Shown piece after piece: positions 44,569 through 52,453 of a DNA stretch of 64,000 bases. Numbering within the stretch: position 1 is the stretch's first letter; the number at the start of each line of letters is the position of its first letter. The translations under genes and the position numbers were made by a program. Under the pieces are notes generated by a model. The model made no database searches, was not told the DNA's origin, and saw only the letters and a program-made list of their open reading frames with translations. The DNA is from Novosphingobium profundi (GTDB lineage Bacteria; Pseudomonadota; Alphaproteobacteria; Sphingomonadales; Sphingomonadaceae): contig NZ_JABWCU010000006.1 of assembly GCF_018491765.1 (NCBI RefSeq), positions 62,001 to 126,000 on the forward strand, written 5' to 3'.

Positions 44569-45123
44569 ATGGAAGATGCCGCAAAGACTGGCCACGACAA
44601 GATCGTCCCCGAAGGCAAGACCCTTGCCGAATGGATCGATGGCCGGCTCGCCCGCTACGAAACCCGCAAGCTCGACTGGAATGCCCTGAAGTTCCAGGCC
44701 GACTTCGATCCCAAGTACAAGCGCGCGCAGATGCGCTACGTCGGCACGGGCGCCACTGGGGTTGCCAATGACACCAACACCGTTCCGGCCGAGCACTTCA
44801 CGTTCTCGACCATGGTGCTCCCGGCCGGCTGCGAAGGCCCGCTTCACATCCACGACGACGTCGAGGAAGTGTTCTTCATCCTGAAGGGCAACAAGGTGAA
44901 GCTGATGTTCGAAGCCGAAGGTGAATACTACGAGACCTACGTGCGCGAGCGCGATCTCGTGTCGGTGCCCGCCGGCATCTACCGCGGGCTCGTCAACGAG
45001 GGCATCGAGGAAGCGCTGATGATCGTGTGCCTGGGCACCAACGTCCCCGAGACGCCGACTTACCCGCCCGAGCACCCGCTCTCCAAGGTGAAGCGCCCCA
45101 AGCCGATCAACGCGGACGCGTGA
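44569..45123 (+). CDS. Small cupin-domain protein
   Basis: 184 residues from ATG 44569 with a strong AGGAGG. Cupin motif 1 GPLHIHDDVEEVFFILKG (His-x-His plus Glu) and motif 2 VPAGIYRGLVNEG, in which the usual His is replaced by Tyr. A single-domain metal cupin; in catabolic operons these act as isomerases, dioxygenases or tautomerases. Its stop overlaps the hydrolase start (TGATG at 45121-45125). Confidence 0.8.
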   Translation: MEDAAKTGHDKIVPEGKTLAEWIDGRLARYETRKLDWNALKFQADFDPKYKRAQMRYVGTGATGVANDTNTVPAEHFTFSTMVLPAGCEGPLHIHDDVEEVFFILKGNKVKLMFEAEGEYYETYVRERDLVSVPAGIYRGLVNEGIEEALMIVCLGTNVPETPTYPPEHPLSKVKRPKPINADA

Positions 45124-45962
45124 TGGACCTGGCTGCCCGTCTCGAGACTGCCGCCCCGCTGCGGCAGGCCGCCGGTTTCAGCTGGCGCGAGGCGGGGCAG
45201 GGCGGCGGCGTGCCGCTGGTGCTGCTGCATGGCATCGGCTCCAATGCCGCCAGTTGGCTCGGACAGTTCGAGGCCTTTTCCGCGGAGCGCCGGGTGATCG
45301 CCTGGAACGCGCCGGGTTATGGCGAGACCGCACACTTGCCCGTCGCGGCTCCCGTGGCGCGCGACTATGGCCAAGCGCTCTGGCGCCTGCTCGACCATCT
45401 GGGCGTGGGCCGCTGCATCCTGGTGGGCCAGTCGCTGGGTGCGATCATGGCGACCGCGGCGGCTCGGCTCGAGCCGACGCGGGTAGCCGCGTTGATACTG
45501 GCGAGCCCGGCCACGGGCTATGCGGTGCCCGCCGGCGGTGACCTGCCCGAGACGATCGTCCGGCGCATTTCCGACATTCACGAATTGGGGCCCGAAGGCA
45601 TGGCCCAGCGGCGCGCGATGCGCCTGGTAACCGATGGGGCATCGCCTGCGGTGCGCGCCCTGGTGCGCGGTGCGATGGCGGCGGTCGATCCCAAAGGCTA
45701 CGAGCAGGCCACGCGGCTTCTGGCAGGAAGCGATCTTCCGGCCTTGCTGGAGGGCGTGACGCTGCCCGGCCTGGTGCTGTGGGGGGCAGAGGACGTCGTG
45801 ACGCCGCCAGCGGGATGCCGCCGTATCGCGGATGCCTTCGTGGGCGCGCGCCAGGCCGAAGTGCCCGCGCTGGGCCACGCCTTCGCCACCGAGGGTCCGC
45901 AGCAATTCAACGAGGCAATCAGGCCGATCCTGCTTGCCGCCGATCACGTAATAGGAGACTGA
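45123..45962 (+). CDS. Alpha/beta hydrolase, meta-cleavage-product-hydrolase-like
   Basis: 279 residues. Oxyanion region LLHGIGSNAASW, nucleophile elbow GQSLG (Ser), acid in LWGAEDVVTPP and His in ALGHAFATE give a complete triad. Size and the lid region resemble BphD/MhpC-type C-C bond hydrolases. With an extradiol dioxygenase two genes upstream, hydrolysis of a meta-cleavage product is the likely role; an esterase or lactonase role cannot be excluded. Start overlaps the cupin stop; the SDR start lies two bases after its stop. Confidence 0.85.
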   Translation: MDLAARLETAAPLRQAAGFSWREAGQGGGVPLVLLHGIGSNAASWLGQFEAFSAERRVIAWNAPGYGETAHLPVAAPVARDYGQALWRLLDHLGVGRCILVGQSLGAIMATAAARLEPTRVAALILASPATGYAVPAGGDLPETIVRRISDIHELGPEGMAQRRAMRLVTDGASPAVRALVRGAMAAVDPKGYEQATRLLAGSDLPALLEGVTLPGLVLWGAEDVVTPPAGCRRIADAFVGARQAEVPALGHAFATEGPQQFNEAIRPILLAADHVIGD

Positions 45963-45964
45963 CC

Positions 45965-46747
45965 ATGGATCTGGGACTTAGCAGGCGCGTGGCCGTCGTT
46001 ACGGGAGGATCTTCGGGCATCGGTCTGGCCACGGCACGTCGTCTCCTGGACGATGGCGCTAGGGTGGTCATCTGTGGACGCGATCGTGACCGGCTGGAGG
46101 CGGCTCGGGTCGAACTCGCCGGCGGGGACCGCCTCCAGGCCGAAGTCTGCGACGTGCTCGATGCTGCAGCGGTAGCCGGTCTGGCGCAACGCGTTATCGA
46201 TCGCTTCGGCAAAGTCGACATGCTGGTCAACAATGCGGGCCAGGCGAGGCTCAGCACCTTCGCCAGCACGCTCGACGCCGACTGGGATGCCGAATTGAAG
46301 CTCAAGTTCTTCAGCGTCATCCATCCCACCCGCACGTTTCTTCCGCATCTGCAGGCAAGCGACGCCGGTTCGGTCGTCGTGGTCAATTCGCTGCTGGCTC
46401 GCCAGCCCGAACCGCATATGGTTTGCACGTCGGCGGCGCGAGCGGGGGTCCAGAACCTTGTGAAGTCGCTCAGCGTAGAACTGGCACCGCGCGTCCGCGT
46501 CAATTCGATCCTGATCGGCACGGTCAACAGCGGGCAATGGCGCCGGCGTTACGACGAGCGCGCCGATGATGGCATGTCCTACCGCGACTGGCTCGGTGCG
46601 CTTGCGCGCAAGAAGGGTATTCCGCTCGAGCGCTTTGGCGAGCCGGAGGAAACGGCGGCCGCGATCGTATTTCTGGCTTCGCCAGCCGCTTCGTTCATAA
46701 CCGGCGCGTCGCTGGAAGTGGCGGGCGGTGTGTCCCGCTTCGCGTGA
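45965..46747 (+). CDS. Atypical SDR-family protein
   Basis: 260 residues. The cofactor motif TGGSSGIG and NNAG are intact and VVVNS keeps the Ser. Where YxxxK is expected the sequence is HMVCTSAARAGV, so the catalytic Tyr and Lys are missing (Thr/Cys and Arg instead). It may use another proton relay or a non-redox role such as isomerisation or dehydration. It sits between the hydrolase and the solute-binding protein genes and overlaps the latter's start. Confidence 0.8.
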   Translation: MDLGLSRRVAVVTGGSSGIGLATARRLLDDGARVVICGRDRDRLEAARVELAGGDRLQAEVCDVLDAAAVAGLAQRVIDRFGKVDMLVNNAGQARLSTFASTLDADWDAELKLKFFSVIHPTRTFLPHLQASDAGSVVVVNSLLARQPEPHMVCTSAARAGVQNLVKSLSVELAPRVRVNSILIGTVNSGQWRRRYDERADDGMSYRDWLGALARKKGIPLERFGEPEETAAAIVFLASPAASFITGASLEVAGGVSRFA

Positions 46748-47736
46748 TGTCGGCCCTTTGGCGCACATGCGCGCTGCGATTGCTGGTCGCCGCCGGTCTG
46801 GTTGCCGCCGCGGCGCAATCGGCCGCAGCGCGTCCAGCCGACACGATCACTTATCTTCTGCCCGCGCCCAAGGAGGCGATCGTGTTCGCCCCGTTCGTCC
46901 TTGCACAGATTCAAGGAAAGTACCGGGCGGCCAATCTCGACGTGCACTTCGTCGTCGTTCCCGGCGGGTTCAATGTCGGCAAGGCATTGGCCCGCGGCGA
47001 AGGCGACCTTGGCGGCGCCAGCGGGGATACACCGATCCTGCTGCGCGCGGCGGATGCGCCGGTGAAGGGCATTGCGCTGCTTGGCGCGCATTCGTTCCTG
47101 ACTCTGGTTACCCGCAAGGACAGGGTTGCAGACGATGGCACCTTGTCCGGCAAGCGCATAGACGTGCCATCCTTCAAGGACACGTCCTATTATGCCCTGC
47201 AGGAGATCGAGGGGGGCTACCCGCAGGGCGCTTTACCGATTCAGAGCGAGGCGCGATCCTCGGCCGATCTGATCGCGGCGCTCGGCGAAGGCAAGATCGA
47301 CGGGTTCGTGGGAACGGTCGATTGGGGCGTGAAAGCCGAACGCGCCGGAGCACAACTGGCCTATCGTGAACTCGATGACTTCTATCCGGCGATGGCCCAG
47401 GCGATCATCGCATCGGACCATGCCATCGACACGAAGTCCAAGGCCTTGAAGCGGTTCGTGCGCGCCACGTTGGCGCAGTTGGGCCGAATCGCGCGCGATC
47501 CCGAGGGCTCCGCGACGCTCTACGAGCGCGCGGTACCGGACAGTGGCTACAGCCATGCCGAAGTGGTTCGGATCTTCCGTTTGCTGGGGCGCGAAGTCTA
47601 CGGGGACACGCGAAGGCCCGGAAAGTTCGATCGCAAGGTGGTCGTGCAAGCAGAAGCCGAATTGCTGGAGCGCGGGTTGATCGCACAGCGCCGCCCGGCC
47701 GCCGACTACTACACCAACCGTTTCGCGGGTGGATAG
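46747..47736 (+). CDS. NMT1/SsuA-like periplasmic solute-binding protein without ABC partners
   Basis: 329 residues from ATG 46747 (GTG 46744 also possible). Signal peptide with core [14 protein letters not shown]. The type II binding fold is suggested by [35 protein letters not shown] and [12 protein letters not shown]. Relatives bind sulfonates, nitrate, taurine or thiamine-precursor pyrimidines for ABC import. No permease or ATPase gene is seen in the window. Its place in the Rieske operon suggests it binds the substrate or a product. Confidence 0.8.
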   Translation: MSALWRTCALRLLVAAGLVAAAAQSAAARPADTITYLLPAPKEAIVFAPFVLAQIQGKYRAANLDVHFVVVPGGFNVGKALARGEGDLGGASGDTPILLRAADAPVKGIALLGAHSFLTLVTRKDRVADDGTLSGKRIDVPSFKDTSYYALQEIEGGYPQGALPIQSEARSSADLIAALGEGKIDGFVGTVDWGVKAERAGAQLAYRELDDFYPAMAQAIIASDHAIDTKSKALKRFVRATLAQLGRIARDPEGSATLYERAVPDSGYSHAEVVRIFRLLGREVYGDTRRPGKFDRKVVVQAEAELLERGLIAQRRPAADYYTNRFAGG

Positions 47737-47797
47737 GGCGCCGCGGCGTGCCGCGACGGGCCATGCCATAGGAGACTGGGCTGTGTTGGAGACGAAT

Positions 47798-49027
47798 ATG
47801 GACCGAGCCGACGTGGTCATCGTGGGTGCGGGGCATGGCGGAGCGCAGTGCGCGCTGGCGCTGCGCCAGAACGGGTTCGAGGGAACCATCACCGTGGTCG
47901 GGCGCGAACCGGAATATCCCTACGAGCGCCCTCCGCTATCGAAGGAATACTTCGCGCGGGAAAAGACGTTCGACCGTCTTTACATTCGCCCGCCCACGTT
48001 TTGGGCGGAGAAGGACGTGACGTTCAAGCTGGGCACCGAGGCTGTCGGCGTCGACCCGCAGGCGAGGGTGCTGACGCTGTCGGACGGGGCGGCGCTCGGC
48101 TACGGCAAGCTCGTCTGGGCGACCGGCGGCGACCCGCGCAAGCTTTCGTGCGACGGCGCCGAACTCGCCGGCGTCCATGCCGTGCGCACACGCGCGGACT
48201 GCGATCGGCTGATGGCTGAAATCGATGCCGGTACGAAGAACGTCGTCGTCGTCGGTGGCGGTTACATCGGCCTTGAAGCCGCCGCAGTGCTGTCGAAAAT
48301 GGGATTGAACGTGGTCTTGCTCGAGGCGCTGCCGCGCGTGCTCGCGCGTGTAGCCGGCGAGGAACTCTCGGATTTTTACCAGGCCAGGCATCGCGCGCAA
48401 GGTGTCGATTTGCGCACCGGCGTCGCGATCGACTGCCTCGTGGGAGACGGACATCGTGTCAACGGCGTGAAGCTGGTGGGCGGTGAGACAGTGCCAGCTG
48501 ATGCGGTTATCGTTGGTATCGGCATCGTTCCGGCAGTAGCCCCGTTAATCCAGGCGGGGGCCGCGGGTACGAACGGTGTGGACGTCGACGAAATGTGCCG
48601 GACTTCACTTCCCGACATCTACGCGCTCGGTGACTGCGCAGCCTTTGCGTGCAGCTATGCGGGAGGGGCCGTGATGCGCGTGGAGTCCGTTCAGAACGCG
48701 AATGACATGGCAACGTGCGTGGCCAAGGGGATTTGCGGAGCGGAAAGAGCCTATAAGGCGTTTCCGTGGTTCTGGTCCAATCAGTACGACCTCAAGCTGC
48801 AAACCGCGGGCATCAACGCGGGCTATGACAGCACCGTGGTGCGCGGTGACGCAACCAGGCAATCGTTCTCGGTTGTCTACCTCAAGGACGGCAAAGTGGT
48901 GGCTCTCGACTGCGTGAACATGGTCAAGGATTTTGTGCAAGGGCGCAAGCTGGTTGAATCGGGTGCGGTTGTTGATGCGGCCAGTCTCGCTGACGCAAAT
49001 TTACGGTTGAGTGAATTTCTGACTTAA
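47798..49027 (+). CDS. FAD-dependent ferredoxin/Rieske reductase
   Basis: 409 residues. FAD motif [18 protein letters not shown] at the start; NAD motif [17 protein letters not shown] near the middle; [13 protein letters not shown] for FAD; a C-terminal reductase domain ([14 protein letters not shown]). This is the BphA4/PdR/RhlA4-type ferredoxin reductase class. ATG 47798 has GGAG six bases before it; GTG 47783 is an alternative. It is the natural electron donor for the Rieske oxygenase of the operon, or for the P450 at 49923, probably through a ferredoxin encoded elsewhere. Confidence 0.9.
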   Translation: MDRADVVIVGAGHGGAQCALALRQNGFEGTITVVGREPEYPYERPPLSKEYFAREKTFDRLYIRPPTFWAEKDVTFKLGTEAVGVDPQARVLTLSDGAALGYGKLVWATGGDPRKLSCDGAELAGVHAVRTRADCDRLMAEIDAGTKNVVVVGGGYIGLEAAAVLSKMGLNVVLLEALPRVLARVAGEELSDFYQARHRAQGVDLRTGVAIDCLVGDGHRVNGVKLVGGETVPADAVIVGIGIVPAVAPLIQAGAAGTNGVDVDEMCRTSLPDIYALGDCAAFACSYAGGAVMRVESVQNANDMATCVAKGICGAERAYKAFPWFWSNQYDLKLQTAGINAGYDSTVVRGDATRQSFSVVYLKDGKVVALDCVNMVKDFVQGRKLVESGAVVDAASLADANLRLSEFLT

Positions 49028-49231
49028 TGGCGGGCCAGCCGGCAGGTCTCGCTGTCGGCGCCGGAGCCGCAACTGGCGCAGGAGATGTTTGGCGCTATCC
49101 GCAAGGACGTGCCCGCTTGCATCGAGCTGTTCTAACCCGATCCATGAAGACGCCAGGACCCGCATGCGGCAGCCCACCCAGTTCGCACGCTCGCGGATCC
49201 TGAAGGCGCCAGGCGTCTGGAAGACTGGAAT

Positions 49232-49789
49232 TCAGCCCTCTGGAAGGTCTTGTGTCTCATCAGAAGCGCCAAATTGGGCGAAATGCCGGCGTGTATAGTC
49301 CACGGCATCGGGAATATTGCGGTGCAGCCGCTTGAGATAGTCGAGAAACTGCGCGCGCTCCTCGCCGGAGAAATCCTGCAGCAGAATCTCTTCGCGCGAT
49401 CGCGCCATGCGTACGATCTGTCGATGAACGGGCAAGCTCGACGGGGTCGGCGATGCAAAGCGCCCACCTCGCCGAACCTCGATCGTGATCAGTCCCTTCT
49501 TTTCGAGCGACTTGAGGCTCTGGCTCGCAAGGGACTTGTTCATCCAAAGAATATCGCAGATCTTCCAGGCTTGAAGTTCTCCATACTCATACAAGATTGA
49601 TAGAACTCGAATTTCATTCACGCCCATGCCAAGCGTATCGAGGTACAATTTTGACGTGTGCCACGAATAACTATTGCTGGCGACAGTAAGAACGTGTGGC
49701 AAGAATACGTCGTTGCGCAAGCACTCTTCGTCATCGAAAGCGCTTGGGTCGGTGTTCATAGCCACGGTTTGATCCGTTTTCACATTCAA
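49232..49789 (-). CDS. MarR-type winged-helix regulator
   Basis: 185 residues from ATG 49789 (AAGG upstream). HTH WKICDILWMNKSLASQSLKS and wing KKGLITIEVRRGGRFASPTP. It has a longer N-terminus than usual. It is divergent from the P450 operon; the 133-bp gap holds two copies of a 14-bp dyad, the likely binding sites. The 204 bases before it (49028-49231) contain no supported gene. Confidence 0.85.
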   Translation of the reverse strand: MNVKTDQTVAMNTDPSAFDDEECLRNDVFLPHVLTVASNSYSWHTSKLYLDTLGMGVNEIRVLSILYEYGELQAWKICDILWMNKSLASQSLKSLEKKGLITIEVRRGGRFASPTPSSLPVHRQIVRMARSREEILLQDFSGEERAQFLDYLKRLHRNIPDAVDYTRRHFAQFGASDETQDLPEG

Positions 49790-49856
49790 CCTTTTCGTCT
49801 TGGCTTGCGATCAGCACGGCATGAAAGGATGCATCATTGCCGCTTGACTGTCCAAC

Positions 49857-49889
49857 GTTTAGATATAAACATTGGGTTTAGAAATAAAC
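49857..49889. promoter_or_regulatory. Tandem operator of the P450 operon
   Basis: GTTTAGATATAAAC (49857-49870) and GTTTAGAAATAAAC (49876-49889) are palindromic 14-mers differing at one base, 19 bases apart start to start. They sit between the divergent MarR gene and the P450 gene, which suits two MarR dimers on adjacent helix faces. Confidence 0.6.
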
Positions 49890-49922
49890 TGGCGCAGCAA
49901 ACGCGCCTGGGGAGAGTTGGCC

Positions 49923-51125
49923 ATGGAAGAGGCGGCGCGGCGAGAGCCCGTGATCGTTGATGTCGATCCGTTTTCGGAAAAGGCATTGCGCAATCCCGAT
50001 TGGTTCGACCAGATCGCGTTGGCGGCTGATGGCGTGATCTATCTGCCGCGTTACGATTTGTGGGCGGTGGCCAAGTTCGACCAAGTTCGGTCGACGTTTA
50101 TGGACTGGAGGCGCTTTTCTTCGGCCTTCGGCACGGGGCTTACGCATATTGGGAAATCGGGCAACTGGCGGCGTCCCAGCCTGATCCTGGAGAACGATCC
50201 GCCGGACCATGCGCGCTACCGAAAGATTTTCGCAAGCGTGCTGACCGGTGCCACTCTCCAGGTCATTCGCGACCGTTTCGAGGCCAGCACCGACGCGTTG
50301 GTCCGTGCCTTGGTGGCCAAGCGGCACTTCGATGCGGTGACCGAGCTTGCCGAGGCCGTGCCGCTGCAGATCGTGCCCACGATGCTGGGGCTGCCGGCCG
50401 AGGCCCACGACCTCATGTTGATCTATTCCGAACTTAACTTCAATTCGATGGGGCCGAAGAACGAATTGTGGCGCAAGTCGCAGGAAAAGGCCGCCCCGAT
50501 CGTCGAGACGGTCATGGAGATGTGCCGGCGGGAGAACCTTTCCGACGATGGTCTGGGCGCCCGGATCTACAACGAGTGCGCGGCTGCGGGCCTTCCGGAA
50601 GACGACGCGGCCACTCTGGTGCGGACTTTCTTCTCGGCTAGCATGGATACGACGATGCACGGGATCGGCTTTGCCATTCAGGCTCTCGCCGAGCGTCCCG
50701 AGCAGTGGGCGATGCTGCACGCCGATCCGAGCTTGGCAAAGACGGCCTTCGAAGAGGCATTGCGGTTCCGCTCTCCCAGCCCTTTCATTGCGCGCACCAC
50801 CACCTGCGATGTCGATATCGACGGTGTGCGCATTCCGGCGGACAGCAAAGTGCTCATGCTGGTGGGCGCGGCCAATCGCGACCCGCGCAAGTTCGAACGT
50901 CCGGATGAATTCGACATCCAGCGTGACGTGCGCGGGCATGTAGGGTTCGGAGTCGGCATACACGCCTGCATCGGCCAGGTCGTGGCGCGGCTGGAGGCGG
51001 AACTGGCGCTGGAAGCTCTGGCCCGCCGGGCCGCGCGCCTGGCGCCAGACGGTGAGCCGGTCGATCACCTCAACAACTGGTTGCGTGGGCTCTCCTCGCT
51101 TCCTGTCTCGGTCGAGCCGGCATGA
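49923..51125 (+). CDS. Cytochrome P450
   Basis: 400 residues from ATG 49923, with GGAG upstream; a TTG at 49872 lies in the operator region and is not used. I-helix ASMDTTMHG (acid/Thr pair), K-helix EEALR, heme loop HVGFGVGIHACIG with Cys349. Soluble bacterial class I type (CYP101/CYP199-like size) needing ferredoxin and a reductase. Possible reactions are hydroxylation or O-demethylation of an aromatic or terpenoid. It overlaps the downstream MFS start (ATGA at 51122-51125). Controlled by the divergent MarR gene product (inference). Confidence 0.92.
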   Translation: MEEAARREPVIVDVDPFSEKALRNPDWFDQIALAADGVIYLPRYDLWAVAKFDQVRSTFMDWRRFSSAFGTGLTHIGKSGNWRRPSLILENDPPDHARYRKIFASVLTGATLQVIRDRFEASTDALVRALVAKRHFDAVTELAEAVPLQIVPTMLGLPAEAHDLMLIYSELNFNSMGPKNELWRKSQEKAAPIVETVMEMCRRENLSDDGLGARIYNECAAAGLPEDDAATLVRTFFSASMDTTMHGIGFAIQALAERPEQWAMLHADPSLAKTAFEEALRFRSPSPFIARTTTCDVDIDGVRIPADSKVLMLVGAANRDPRKFERPDEFDIQRDVRGHVGFGVGIHACIGQVVARLEAELALEALARRAARLAPDGEPVDHLNNWLRGLSSLPVSVEPA

Positions 51126-52453
51126 TCGCGCCTGGGTCGAGCGGGGTGAAGGACCCGGCGTCGGACAGTTGGTCATACCGACCGTTGCGGGCCTGGCTGA
51201 TCGTTGTCCTGCTTCTTGCCGCCTATACGATATCGCTGATCGACAGGCAGGTCCTGAGCCTTCTGGTCGTTCCGATCGAGCAAAGCCTGCATATTTCGGA
51301 CACGCAGCTCAGCTTGTTGCACGGGCTCGCCTTCGCACTGTTCTACACAGCGTTCGGCATCCTGATCGGCCGCGCGGTCGATCGTCGCAATCGGCGCAAC
51401 ATCATCGCGATCGGCATGGTCATCTGGTGCATGGCCACGATCGGCTGTGGCCTCGCCAATAGTTTCGCGGGCCTGTTCGTTGCGCGCATGTTCGTCGGGG
51501 TCGGCGAGGCGACTCTTTCGCCGGCGTCGTTCTCGCTGATCGCCGACTATTTCCCACCCGCCAAACGCGGACGGGCGATCAGCGTCTTTTCGATGGGCGT
51601 CTTCATGGGGTCCGGACTGGCGCTGGTTGCCGGCGGGGCGGCGATCGACGCGACCCAGGCCTGGGCCGGCACGGCATGGCCCATCGTGGGAACTCTCGAA
51701 CCCTGGCAACTGGCGTTTTTCGTCGTGGGCGCGCCCGGTTTGCTGGTCGCGGCCCTCGTCATGGCGGTGCGCGAACCGCCACGCCGGGAAGTGAGCGACG
51801 AGGGAGCCGGCGTGAAGGAAACGCTCGCCTTCTTTCGCAGGAAAGGGCCTGCCCTCGCGACGATGATCGCCGCGTTCGGAGCGAATGGTCTGATAAACTT
51901 CGGCCTTGCGGGCTGGGCCCCGACGTTCTTCATCCGCGTGTTCGGCTATTCTGCAGGCGAGATCGGGGCGATCTACGGCACGTTGCTGATGGTCTGTGGC
52001 TCTGCCGGGATCTGGGTGGGAGGATGGCTTTCCGACAAGGTCGTGGCGAAAATCGGGAAAGGCGGCGTGCTGTTGGTCATGCGGGGCTGTGCCTTGCTGA
52101 TGATCCCTTCGCTCGTCGGCTTCGGTTTCGCCTCGACGCCGCTGGTGGCGCTGATCTTGCTGGGTTGGACCTGCTTCGTGCTCGGCCTTCCGACCGGCCT
52201 GGCACCGGTCGCGCTTTATGCGATCACGCCCAATCAGTTCCGCGGGCAAGTGACCGCCTGTTACCTCTTTGCCGTCACGCTGATCGGCATGATGGCGGGC
52301 TCGACGCTGATCGCGATCTCGACCGACTATCTCTTCCAGGACGCCAACGCCGTCGGCAAGTCGCTGGCACTGGTGGCCTCCGGTGCTGCGCTGTTCGGCT
52401 TCGTCAGTCTCACATTCTCGCAGAAAATTCAGGAACGGATGAATTACGCATGA
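51122..52453 (+). CDS. MFS transporter, spinster/hexuronate-like
   Basis: 443 residues, 12 predicted membrane helices. AAYTISLIDRQVLSLLVVPI at the first helix and RAVDRRNRRNIIAIG at loop 2-3 are typical of the spinster-like/ACS MFS group found in sphingomonad catabolic clusters. Coupled to the P450 upstream and to the dihydroxyacetone kinase downstream by ATGA overlaps. It probably carries the P450 substrate or a product. Confidence 0.88.
   Translation: MIAPGSSGVKDPASDSWSYRPLRAWLIVVLLLAAYTISLIDRQVLSLLVVPIEQSLHISDTQLSLLHGLAFALFYTAFGILIGRAVDRRNRRNIIAIGMVIWCMATIGCGLANSFAGLFVARMFVGVGEATLSPASFSLIADYFPPAKRGRAISVFSMGVFMGSGLALVAGGAAIDATQAWAGTAWPIVGTLEPWQLAFFVVGAPGLLVAALVMAVREPPRREVSDEGAGVKETLAFFRRKGPALATMIAAFGANGLINFGLAGWAPTFFIRVFGYSAGEIGAIYGTLLMVCGSAGIWVGGWLSDKVVAKIGKGGVLLVMRGCALLMIPSLVGFGFASTPLVALILLGWTCFVLGLPTGLAPVALYAITPNQFRGQVTACYLFAVTLIGMMAGSTLIAISTDYLFQDANAVGKSLALVASGAALFGFVSLTFSQKIQERMNYA

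Noticed and set aside
49028..49231. Possible C-terminal remnant (text like QLAQEMFGAIRKDVPACIEL) after the ferredoxin reductase gene
   Set aside because: Too short to assign and without a start. It could be a gene fragment but evidence is insufficient.
51676..52449. Upstream extension of the dihydroxyacetone kinase as a giant fusion
   Set aside because: It overlaps the MFS gene out of frame. The DhaK fold begins at the ATG at 52450.
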